Assembly: GCF_900142365.1 (NCBI RefSeq)
Contig: NZ_FRAP01000007.1
Location: 62,001 to 126,000 of the forward strand
Length of the DNA stretch: 64,000 nt
Direction: 5' to 3'
Origin: Pseudonocardia thermophila
GTDB taxonomy: Bacteria > Actinomycetota > Actinomycetes > Mycobacteriales > Pseudonocardiaceae
Of this stretch, positions 16,959-24,370 are shown piece after piece (the first letter of the stretch is position 1; the number at the start of each line of letters is the position of its first letter). The notes under the pieces were generated by a model. It made no database searches, was not told the DNA's origin, and was given only the letters and a program-made list of their open reading frames with translations. Position numbers and translations under genes: made by a program.

Positions 16959-17924
16959 TCACGAGGCGTCGTGGATCGCCTCGGCGAGTTCGTCGCGGGT
17001 CATCGTCGAGCGGCCCTTGATGTCCAGTTCCTTGGCCTTCGCGGCGAGGTCGGCCTTCGTGGCGTTCGCGAGGTCGTCCTCGGCGGTGCCGTCCCCGGCG
17101 GTGCGGTCGTCCTTCGCGGAGCGGTCGGCGCGGGTGCGGCGGCCGGATCGCGCGGCCTCGACGCTCTCCTCGAGTGCGGCGAGCAGGTCGGACATCTCGG
17201 TGGGGTCCGGCGGCTCGGCCTCGACGACGGTCTGGCGGCCGCGCTGCTTGTCCGCGATCAGTTCCTCGACCTTGTCGCGGTAGGTGTCGGTGTAGTCCTC
17301 CGGCTTCCACGGGCCGCTCATCGACTCGACGAGGTGGACGGCCATGTCGAGCTCCTTGCCGGAGGCGGGGAGCTTGCTGGGGAGGTTCTCCAGTTCCTCG
17401 TGGGGATCGCGGACCTCGTCGGCGAAGTGGAGGGTCTCGAGGGCGAGGACGTCGCCGTCGGGGCGGATCGCGGCGAGGTACTGCTTGCCGCGCATGACGA
17501 ACGAGCCGATGGCGGCGCGGTTGGTGCGGGTCAGTGCGGCGAGCAGCAGGCCGTACGGGCGGGCGTACTGCTCGGCGGTCGGGGCGAGCCAGTAGGTGCG
17601 CTGGAAGTAGAGGGGGTCGATCTCCTCGAGGTCGACGAAATCGGTGATCTCGAGGTCGCGGGAGCGGCCGGGGGCGATGGCCTCGAGCTCGTCGGGTTCG
17701 ACGATGACGTGCTCGCCGTCGCCGACGTCGGCGCCCTTGACGATGTCGGCGAAGTCGATCTCCTCGCCGGTGCGCTCGTTGACGCGCTTGTTGCGGACGC
17801 GGTCGGAGGTGCCGCGTTCGAACTGGTGGAAGTGGATCGTGTGGTCGTCGGTGGCGCTGAACAGCCCCACCGGGATCGACACCAGCCCGAAGCTGATCGA
17901 ACCCGTCCAGATCGCCCGCGCCAT
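16959..17924 (-). CDS. ku: Non-homologous end-joining protein Ku
   Basis: A 321-residue bacterial Ku, the ring-shaped DNA-end-binding homodimer that recruits LigD. The start MARAIWTGSISFGLVSIPVGL is the family hallmark, followed by HFHQFER, FVDLEEIDPLYFQRTYWLAP and the core beta-barrel region to ~residue 255. The C-terminus is an extended charged tail ending in a SAP-like helix pair (TKADLAAKAKELDIKGRSTM), seen in some actinobacterial Ku proteins and thought to bind DNA. ATG 17924 is unambiguous. It lies 67 bases downstream of the DUF1638 gene on the same strand but is probably not functionally linked to the methyltransferase operon. Confidence 0.95.
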   Translation of the reverse strand: MARAIWTGSISFGLVSIPVGLFSATDDHTIHFHQFERGTSDRVRNKRVNERTGEEIDFADIVKGADVGDGEHVIVEPDELEAIAPGRSRDLEITDFVDLEEIDPLYFQRTYWLAPTAEQYARPYGLLLAALTRTNRAAIGSFVMRGKQYLAAIRPDGDVLALETLHFADEVRDPHEELENLPSKLPASGKELDMAVHLVESMSGPWKPEDYTDTYRDKVEELIADKQRGRQTVVEAEPPDPTEMSDLLAALEESVEAARSGRRTRADRSAKDDRTAGDGTAEDDLANATKADLAAKAKELDIKGRSTMTRDELAEAIHDAS

Positions 17925-17991
17925 CCCTGCACTCCCGTCCGTGGTCGCCTTCCGCGAGGCGTACCCGGTGCAGGGCGGAACCATGCCGCGG

Positions 17992-18564
17992 TCAGGACCA
18001 GCGCAGCAGTTGGGTGAGGGCCTCCTCGAGGAGGGCGTCGCCGACGACGATCGTCTCCAGCGGCAGACCGAGCACCGCGGCAGCGCGCTCGGCGGCGGCG
18101 CGCAGCCGCGGGGTGGGGTGCTGGGCCAGCCAGACGACGCGGCGGTAGTGGCCGAAGTAGGCGTCGCGCAGTTCGGGATGACGGTCGAGGCCCAGCTCGG
18201 TGACGACGGCGCGGTCGACGTTGGCCGCGAGCCAGTCGGTGAGCAGGTAGGTGCCCGGCTCGGCGGCGAGCAGCTCCTGGAGGCGGCGCTCGCCGGCGAA
18301 CAGGTCGTAGCAGTGGGCGCCGGGCAGGCGAGGCACGCCGAGGCGGGCGCACACGGCGTCGAGGACGCCGGAGGTGCCGCACTCGGCGTAACCGACGGCG
18401 ACGGTGGCGTAGTCCGCCCGCAGCTCGACGACCCGTGCCTCGACGGCGGCGGCGATCCGCTCCGGGCGGTTGTGCAGGAGCGGGGGCAGCACGTGGACGT
18501 CGACCGGCCAGGCTCGGCGGACCGCGACCTCGCGGACGTGCCGGGCGATCGCGCCGCACGCCAC
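17992..18564 (-). CDS. DUF1638 protein in a corrinoid methyltransferase operon
   Basis: A 190-residue DUF1638 protein. Visible conserved features are an early AxxACGAI start, HVLPPLLHNRPERI, a Cys/Gly region VGYAECGTSGVLDA, then HCYDLFAGERRLQELLAAEPGTYLLTDW, here noted for its HCYDLFAG and TDWLA elements. The family has no firm function but recurs beside corrinoid methyltransferase and RACo-like genes, which holds here as the RACo-like gene is 13 bases upstream. The conserved Cys residues suggest metal or corrinoid handling; that is inference. The GTG start at 18564 is the only reasonable one. Confidence 0.8.
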   Translation of the reverse strand: MACGAIARHVREVAVRRAWPVDVHVLPPLLHNRPERIAAAVEARVVELRADYATVAVGYAECGTSGVLDAVCARLGVPRLPGAHCYDLFAGERRLQELLAAEPGTYLLTDWLAANVDRAVVTELGLDRHPELRDAYFGHYRRVVWLAQHPTPRLRAAAERAAAVLGLPLETIVVGDALLEEALTQLLRWS

Positions 18565-18577
18565 GATCGCGACCCGG

Positions 18578-20410
18578 TCAGAACGCGAGGCGGTCGACGA
18601 ACCGGTCGTTGAAGTCGGGACGGTCGGAGAGCTCGACGTAGCGCACCTCCTCCAGCAGCGCCCGGGCCGCGGCGCGCTCCCGCACCGACAGCAGAGCCAT
18701 CTTCGCGCCCTCGCCGGCGACGTTGCCGGCGCTGACGATCCGCAGCAGCGACACCCCGGGGACGAGGCCGATCCGCACCGCGGCGGACGCGGACAGATAG
18801 CTGCCGAACGAACCCGCCAGCACCACCTGCGCGACGTCGTCCTGGGTGAGGCCCGCTTCCTCCAGCAGCAGCGACCAGCCGGTCGCGATCGCCGCCTTCG
18901 CGAACTGCAGCTCGCGGATGTCCCGCTGGAACAGGCACAGGTCGTGCTGAGGGCCGGCGTGCAGGACGAACGCCCGCTCCTCGCCGACGGTGCGCAGCCG
19001 CGCCGCGAGGCCCGGTGGAACGCCCGGGTCGTCGGCGGTCGCGAGCCGGCCCGACGCGTCGACGAGTCCCGTCGAGACGAGCGCCGCGACCGCGTCGACC
19101 AGGCCGGAACCGGCCAGACCGAGCGGCTCGACGTCGCCGATCACGTCGAGCAGCACGTCGTCCTCGCTGATCTTGACACCCTCGATCGCGCCCGGTGCGG
19201 CCCGCATCCCGCAGCGGATCGCCGCCCCCTCGAACGCTGGGCCGGCCGGTGCCGCGGTCGCGAGCAGCCGGTCGCCCGCCGCCAGGACGATCTCGCAGTT
19301 CGTGCCGATGTCGATGAACAGCCGGATCCGCCGGTCGCGGTCCATCCCGGACGCCAGCGCGCCCGCCACGACGTCCCCGCCCACGTACGCGCCGAGCGCC
19401 GGGAACACGTACGCCCGCGCGCCCGGGTGCACCTGCACACCGAGATCGCGCGCGGTGAGGCCGGGGAACTCGCGGCCGGCCATGACGAACGGGGCGACGC
19501 CCAGCGGCTCGGGGTCGAGGCCCAGCGCGAGGTGGACCATCGTCGCGTTGCCGGCCAGAGCGATCTCGTACACCTCGCGCCGATCGACACCGGCCTCCGC
19601 GCACACCTCGCCGGCCAGGCCGTCGAGCGCGGAGTGGGCGAGCGCGGTGAGCCGGTCCAGCGCGCTGGGGTCCATCATCGTCGCGCTGATCCGGGTGATC
19701 ACGTCGGCGCCGTGGGGCTGCTGCGGGTTCAGCACCGACGCCACCGCCGCCGGGGTGCCGGTGACCAGGTCGAGCAGTGTGGCGACGACCGTGGTGGTGC
19801 CCAGGTCGAACGCCAGCGCGTAGCACCGTGCACCGGTGTCGCCCGGCTCGACGTCGACGAGCACGTCGTCGACGATCACCGCGGTGACCACGCCGTCAGC
19901 GGCGCGCATCGCGCGGGAGAGGTTGCGGACCGCGCGCAGGTCGGCGGAGAACTCCAGGTCGTCCAGGGCGGCCCGCAGCCGCTCCAGGTCGCTGCGCTGG
20001 TCGGCCAGCGACGGCTCCGGCAGCGTGACGCACCGCTTCTGGACGGCCGGCCGCAGCACCACCTGCCGGCCGACGCCGACCGTCGCCGCCTTCGGCCGGG
20101 TGACCAGCGGCGGCACCTCCACGACGAGGTCCTGCTCGGCCGCGGCGCGGCAGGCCAGCCGCCAGCCCGCGCGCAGCTGCTCCGGGGTGAACGCGCGGGG
20201 ATCGACCCGCGACACCGGCACGTCGCCCTCGATCACGCGCATCAGGCACTTCTTGCACGTGCCGTGCCCGCCGCACGTCGAGTCGACGGCGATGCCGTTC
20301 CAGCTCGCCGCGTCGAACAGGGTGGTGCCGGCCGGGACCCGCACCTCGCGGGGCGCGGACCCGTCGGGGTGGAAGCGGATCCGCGCCCGGTCCGGCCCCG
20401 GCTCGGTCAC
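18578..20410 (-). CDS. RACo-like reductive activator of corrinoid protein (2Fe-2S ferredoxin plus ASKHA ATPase)
   Basis: A 610-residue protein that would reduce the oxidised Co(II) state of the partner corrinoid protein back to Co(I), driven by ATP. Residues ~10-95 form a plant-type ferredoxin domain with C46-x5-C52-x2-C55 (STCGGHGTCKKC) and the distal C87 (WRLAC) as 2Fe-2S ligands. A linker follows, then the DUF4445/ASKHA ATPase with phosphate motifs LAFDLGTTTV, LFIDIGTNCEI and LAGSFGSYLSASAAVRIGL, shown by its GSFG core. The GTG start at 20410 overlaps the stop of the pterin-binding methyltransferase. RACo-like proteins are standard partners of MttB-type systems. Confidence 0.9.
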   Translation of the reverse strand: MTEPGPDRARIRFHPDGSAPREVRVPAGTTLFDAASWNGIAVDSTCGGHGTCKKCLMRVIEGDVPVSRVDPRAFTPEQLRAGWRLACRAAAEQDLVVEVPPLVTRPKAATVGVGRQVVLRPAVQKRCVTLPEPSLADQRSDLERLRAALDDLEFSADLRAVRNLSRAMRAADGVVTAVIVDDVLVDVEPGDTGARCYALAFDLGTTTVVATLLDLVTGTPAAVASVLNPQQPHGADVITRISATMMDPSALDRLTALAHSALDGLAGEVCAEAGVDRREVYEIALAGNATMVHLALGLDPEPLGVAPFVMAGREFPGLTARDLGVQVHPGARAYVFPALGAYVGGDVVAGALASGMDRDRRIRLFIDIGTNCEIVLAAGDRLLATAAPAGPAFEGAAIRCGMRAAPGAIEGVKISEDDVLLDVIGDVEPLGLAGSGLVDAVAALVSTGLVDASGRLATADDPGVPPGLAARLRTVGEERAFVLHAGPQHDLCLFQRDIRELQFAKAAIATGWSLLLEEAGLTQDDVAQVVLAGSFGSYLSASAAVRIGLVPGVSLLRIVSAGNVAGEGAKMALLSVRERAAARALLEEVRYVELSDRPDFNDRFVDRLAF

Positions 20411-21294
20411 GACGCAGCCGCGGCCGCGGCCGCTCCCTCCTGCGCGCCTCTTGCTGCCCGGGCCCGCGCGATCCACGCCGCGCCCCAGTCGTCGTTGCCC
20501 AGCAGCAGGTCGGCGGCCTTCACGGCGTCGACCATCTGCGGCGAGCGCACGTCCATGATCGCGCTGGTCAGCCCGCACGTCATCGCCATCGGCAGGAACG
20601 CCGCGCCCAGCGCGGGCCGGTTCGGCATGCCGAAGGAGACGTTGCCCGCGCCGAGGGTCGTGTTGACGCCGAACTCCTCGCGGATCAGCTCGATCGTGCG
20701 CAGCGTGGTCCGCACCAGCGAGGTGTCCGCCCCGACCGGCATGGCGAGCGGGTCGATCACGAGGTCCTCGATCGGGATCTCGTACTCGCCGGCCGCGATG
20801 TCGATGATCTTGCGGGTGATGTCCAGCCGCTTCTGCGGCTCGGCGGGGATCTCGTCCTCCTCGTTGGGCAGCGCGATCACCGCCGCTCCGTGCCGCTTGA
20901 CGATCGGCAGGATCGCGTCCAGCCGCTCGCGTTCGCCGGTGACCGAGTTGACCAGCGCTTTCCCCTGGTACGCCGCGAGCCCGGCCTCCAGCGCCTCGAC
21001 CACCGACGAGTCGATCACCAGCGGCAGGTCGGTGAGCTCCTGCACCAGCGCGACGGCGCGGGCGAGCAGCTCGGCCTCGTCGGCGAGCGGGACGCCCATG
21101 TTGACGTCGAGCATCGTCGCCCCGCCCGCGACCTGCTGGGCGACATCGATCTCCACTGGGGAGAGGTCCCCGGCGCGCAGGTGTTCGGCGAACGCCGTGC
21201 GGCCGGTCGGGTTGATCCGTTCGCCGATCAGGCAGAACGGCTGGTCCGGGCCGATGACCACCTCGCGGGTGGCCGAACGCAGAACCGTGTGCAT
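20407..21294 (-). CDS. Pterin-binding corrinoid:tetrahydrofolate methyltransferase (MtgA/AcsE-like)
   Basis: A 295-residue TIM-barrel protein of the dihydropteroate-synthase-like family that moves a methyl group between the corrinoid protein and tetrahydrofolate. Diagnostic features are FCLIGERINPTGR at the start, the pterin pocket GATMLDVNMG (strand 2), LPLVIDSS (strand 3), ALVNSVTGE (strand 4) and NVSFGMPNR near the end. Length and motifs fit MtgA-type methyltransferases. It starts one base after the corrinoid gene stop and overlaps the RACo gene. In this locus the likely direction is methyl-corrinoid plus THF to methyl-THF. Confidence 0.9.
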   Translation of the reverse strand: MHTVLRSATREVVIGPDQPFCLIGERINPTGRTAFAEHLRAGDLSPVEIDVAQQVAGGATMLDVNMGVPLADEAELLARAVALVQELTDLPLVIDSSVVEALEAGLAAYQGKALVNSVTGERERLDAILPIVKRHGAAVIALPNEEDEIPAEPQKRLDITRKIIDIAAGEYEIPIEDLVIDPLAMPVGADTSLVRTTLRTIELIREEFGVNTTLGAGNVSFGMPNRPALGAAFLPMAMTCGLTSAIMDVRSPQMVDAVKAADLLLGNDDWGAAWIARARAARGAQEGAAAAAAAS

Positions 21295-21963
21295 CTAGAC
21301 CCCCACCGTCGCGCGGCGCGCCGCGAGCAGCTCCTTGGCCTTGCGGACGGCGGTGGCGGCGTCGGCCGCGTAGCCGTCGGCGCCGACCGCGTCGGCGTAC
21401 TCCTGGGTGACTGGCGCCCCGCCCACCATCACGATCACGTCGTCGCGCAGCCCGGCCTTCTGCAGCGCGTTGATGTTCGCCTTGAACATCGGCATGGTCG
21501 TGGTGAGGAAGGCCGAGAACCCGACGATGTCCGGCTTGTGCTCCTGCACACCCGCGACGACCTTCTCCGGCGAGACCTGCACGCCCAGGTCGATCACGTG
21601 GAAGCCCGCGCCCTCCAGCATGATGTTGACCAGGTTCTTGCCGATGTCGTGCACGTCGCCCTTGACCGTGCTCATCAGGAACGTGCCGACGGTCTGCGCG
21701 CCGGTCTCGGCCAGCAGCGGGCGCAGCACGTCCAGTGCTCCGCTCATCGCCCGGCCGGCCACCAGCATCTCGGGCACGAAGAAGTCGCCGCGCTCGAACC
21801 GCGCCCCGACCTCCTCCAGCGACGGGATCAGCGCGTCGAACAGCATCGACTCCGGCGTCAGGCCCGTCTCCAGCCCCTGCCTGGTCAGCTCGAGCACGCG
21901 TGGGCCGTTGCCGACCAGGGTCTCGTCGTAGAGGCCGCGCAGGATCTCCTGGTGGTCGGTCAT
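21295..21963 (-). CDS. Corrinoid (B12-binding) methyl carrier protein
   Basis: A 222-residue two-domain corrinoid protein of the MtbC/MttC type. Residues ~1-85 are the methionine-synthase-like helical cap. The Rossmann B12-binding domain has the cobalt-ligand motif KGDVHDIG (His105), then DLGVQVSPEKVV, VGFSAFLTTTM and the phosphate-tail loop VMVGGAPVTQEYADAVGADGY, recognisable by GGAPV. It would accept a methyl group from the MttB-family enzyme encoded divergently and pass it to the pterin-binding methyltransferase. ATG 21963 overlaps the IclR stop as ATGA, so its expression is coupled to the regulator. Confidence 0.93.
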   Translation of the reverse strand: MTDHQEILRGLYDETLVGNGPRVLELTRQGLETGLTPESMLFDALIPSLEEVGARFERGDFFVPEMLVAGRAMSGALDVLRPLLAETGAQTVGTFLMSTVKGDVHDIGKNLVNIMLEGAGFHVIDLGVQVSPEKVVAGVQEHKPDIVGFSAFLTTTMPMFKANINALQKAGLRDDVIVMVGGAPVTQEYADAVGADGYAADAATAVRKAKELLAARRATVGV

Positions 21964-22769
21964 CGCATGCCTTCCTTCGTGCCGGTCAGGCGGCTGCGCC
22001 GCGGATCGGGATCGGGGCGGTGACCCAAGAGCGCCGAGAGCCCGCGCAGCTCCGCCACCAGCAGCTCACCGAGGGCGGTGATGCCGAAGTCGTTGATGCG
22101 GCTGGTCGGGCCGGACACCGAGATCGCGGCGGCGACCACGCCGTCGACGGTGCGCACCGGTGCCGCGACCGCGGCCAGGCCCAGCTCGAGCTCGTCGAGG
22201 GAGACCGCGAAGCCGCGCCGGCGCACCTCGACCAGCATGTGGTCGAGCTGGGCGCGGTCGACGGGGGAGTGCGGGGTGCGCCGTTCCAGCGCGCCCTGCG
22301 GGCGGGGCAACGCGTCGAACGCGTAGAGGACCTTGCCGAGCGCTGTGCAGTGCGCCGGCACATCCACGCCCACCCAGTTGACGGCGCCGAGCATGTAGCG
22401 GCTGTCGACCTGGTCGATCTGCACCACCTGCCCACCCCGTGGAACGGCGAGCACCACGGTCTCGCCCGAGAGCTCCGAGAGGTGCTCCATCGTGGGCCGG
22501 GCCAGCTCGGACAGATCGTGCAGCGCGCTCGGCCGGGCCGCGTGCAGCGAGAACAGCGCGCCCGGTCGGAACGCGCCGGACCGGTCGCGGTGCACGAGCC
22601 GTGCCCGCTCCAGGGCGCTGAGCAGGCGTGAGGTCGTCGACTTCGCCAGCCCGAGCTCGTCGACGAGCGAGGTGAACGTGCGGGGTGCCCCGGACTCGAC
22701 GATCACACCGAGCAAGGCGCTGGCGCGCTCGACGGCCTGGCTGCCCGTCTGCGGGGTCTGCGTGGTCAT
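21960..22769 (-). CDS. IclR-family regulator of the one-carbon locus
   Basis: A 269-residue regulator. Residues ~10-75 form the winged HTH (SALLGVIVESGAPRTF, ELGLAKSTTSRLLSALERA, with the recognition helix at AKSTTSRLL), and the C-terminal effector domain has the usual THCTALGKVLYAF-like segment DVPAHCTALGKVLYAF and a late AAAISVSGPTSRI. It is the first gene of the leftward operon and divergent from the MttB gene. A 14-bp palindrome between them (22825-22838) is the probable operator. The effector is likely the methylated amine or a product; not determinable. Confidence 0.9.
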   Translation of the reverse strand: MTTQTPQTGSQAVERASALLGVIVESGAPRTFTSLVDELGLAKSTTSRLLSALERARLVHRDRSGAFRPGALFSLHAARPSALHDLSELARPTMEHLSELSGETVVLAVPRGGQVVQIDQVDSRYMLGAVNWVGVDVPAHCTALGKVLYAFDALPRPQGALERRTPHSPVDRAQLDHMLVEVRRRGFAVSLDELELGLAAVAAPVRTVDGVVAAAISVSGPTSRINDFGITALGELLVAELRGLSALLGHRPDPDPRRSRLTGTKEGMR

Positions 22770-22824
22770 TCGGGATCCCGTCCCGGCCCGTCTCGCAACT
22801 CGGGGCCGAAGAGTTTCACATCAT

Positions 22825-22838
22825 GGAACCCAGGTTCC
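22825..22838. promoter_or_regulatory. Putative IclR operator
   Basis: GGAACC-CA-GGTTCC, a perfect 6-bp inverted repeat with a 2-bp spacer, lies in the 147-bp gap between the divergent iclR and MttB genes. It is 12 bp upstream of a possible -10 (TACTGT, 22851-22856) for the rightward operon. The length and dyad form suit an IclR-family site. A related dyad with the same AACC-A-GGTT centre occurs at 39223-39241. Confidence 0.55.
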
Positions 22839-22916
22839 GGTGATTGCCGCTACTGTGGCCCCGTTCACCCGGAACGTCAAGAGATCGTTTCTGCGAACCC
22901 CCGAGAGCGAGCGCGC

Positions 22917-24356
22917 ATGTTCCGCAACACCATGCCCCGCTACGAGATCCTTTCCGAACAGGCCATGAACACGCTCGACGGCGGCTGGCGCCGGCTGGTG
23001 AGCGAGATCGGCGTCGAGTTCGGTTCCGGGCGGGCTCTGGAACTGTTCCGGCAGGCCGGGCAGAAGGTGGAGGACGGGCTCGTCCGCTTCGATCCGGAGT
23101 TCGTCCTCGAGCAGGTCGCGAAGGCTCCGTCCGGGTTCGACCTGCAGGCCCGCAATCCTGCGAACACCGTGCACATCGGCGGGGACGGCATGGCGTTCGG
23201 CGCGGTCTACGGGCCGCCGTTCGTCCGCGAGGGGAACGTCCGAAGAGACGCGAAAATGGCGGACTTCGAGAACTTCGCCCGCCTTTCTCAGGTGTTCTCG
23301 GTGCTGGATTCGGCGGGTGGTGTGGTGTGTGAGCCGGAGGACGCCCCGCTCGATTCCCGGCACCTCGATATGACGTTCGCGTTGCAGACGCTCACCGACA
23401 AGATCTACATGGGGAACGTCGTCTCGGGGGAGAACGCGCGCGACACGATCGCGATGACCGAGATCCTCTTCGGCGGCCGCGACACGATCGAGGAAACGCC
23501 TGCGACGATCTCCCTGATCAACTGCAACTCGCCGCTGCGCTGGGACGAGCGCATGCTCGACGCCCTGTTCGAGTACTGCGCGGCGAACCAGGCCGTCGTC
23601 GTCACCCCGTTCCTGCTCATGGGCGCGATGTCACCGGTCTCCATCCCCGCCGCCCTGGCCCAGCAGATCGCCGAGGCGCTCACCGGGATCGCGCTCGCCC
23701 AGCTCATCCGGCCCGGCTGCCCGGTCGTGTTCGGCTCGTTCCTGTCCAACATCGACATGCAGTCCGGCTCGCCGTGCTTCGGCACCCCCGAGTCGGCGAT
23801 CGGGCTGCTCGCCACCGGGCAGATCGCCCGCCGCTTCAACCTGCCGGTGCGCTCCGGTGGAGGGCTCACCTCCAGCCAGACCCCCGACGCCCAGGCCGGC
23901 TACGAGGCGCTCATGACGATGCTCCCGACGTTCCTCGCGGGCATCAACTGGGTGATGCACTCCGCGGGCTGGCTCGAGGGCGGGCTGGTCGCGAGCTACG
24001 AGAAGTTCGTCCTCGACGTGCAGGTGCTGGAGATGCTGCAGCACGAGTTCACCCCGCTGGAGATCGACGAGGCGAGCTTGGCGTTCGGGGCGCACGACGA
24101 GGTCCGCCACGGTGGGCACTTCCTCGGCGCCGCCCACACCATGGAACGGTTCCGGACCTGCTTCTACCGGCCCTTCCTGTCGAGTTCCGAGAACTACGAG
24201 CGCTGGGTGCGGGGCGGGGGCAAGGACGCCGCAGCCCGGGCCGCCGAGATCGCGCGCGCGAAGCTGGCCGAGTACGAGCCGCCCCCGCTGGACGACGCCG
24301 TCCGCGAGGAACTGACCGAGTACGTGACCCGCCGCCGTCGCGAGCTGGGCGACTAG
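22917..24356 (+). CDS. MttB-family quaternary/tertiary amine methyltransferase, non-pyrrolysine
   Basis: A 479-residue member of the trimethylamine methyltransferase (MttB) family, a TIM-barrel enzyme that transfers a methyl group from a methylated amine to a corrinoid protein. Family landmarks are the start YEILSEQAMNTLDGGWRRLV (helix), GGDGMAFGAVYGPPFVR, the barrel segment LINCNSPLRWDERMLDAL, LLMGAMSPVSIPAALAQQ, here noted by MGAMSPVS, and GGGLTSSQTPDAQAGYE. Archaeal MttB has an in-frame amber codon for pyrrolysine; none is present here, placing it with the MtgB-like branch that uses glycine betaine, proline betaine or carnitine. The exact substrate is not readable. It is first in a six-gene rightward operon. 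Confidence 0.92.
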   Translation: MFRNTMPRYEILSEQAMNTLDGGWRRLVSEIGVEFGSGRALELFRQAGQKVEDGLVRFDPEFVLEQVAKAPSGFDLQARNPANTVHIGGDGMAFGAVYGPPFVREGNVRRDAKMADFENFARLSQVFSVLDSAGGVVCEPEDAPLDSRHLDMTFALQTLTDKIYMGNVVSGENARDTIAMTEILFGGRDTIEETPATISLINCNSPLRWDERMLDALFEYCAANQAVVVTPFLLMGAMSPVSIPAALAQQIAEALTGIALAQLIRPGCPVVFGSFLSNIDMQSGSPCFGTPESAIGLLATGQIARRFNLPVRSGGGLTSSQTPDAQAGYEALMTMLPTFLAGINWVMHSAGWLEGGLVASYEKFVLDVQVLEMLQHEFTPLEIDEASLAFGAHDEVRHGGHFLGAAHTMERFRTCFYRPFLSSSENYERWVRGGGKDAAARAAEIARAKLAEYEPPPLDDAVREELTEYVTRRRRELGD

Positions 24357-24370
24357 GAGAAGGAGCAGCA

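Noticed and set aside
21964..22916. Cobalamin riboswitch controlling the corrinoid genes
   Set aside because: The leftward operon starts with iclR and the 147-bp gap is too short and lacks B12-box sequence.
22917..24356. Pyrrolysine-containing trimethylamine methyltransferase
   Set aside because: The frame has no internal amber codon and no pyl genes are in the window.
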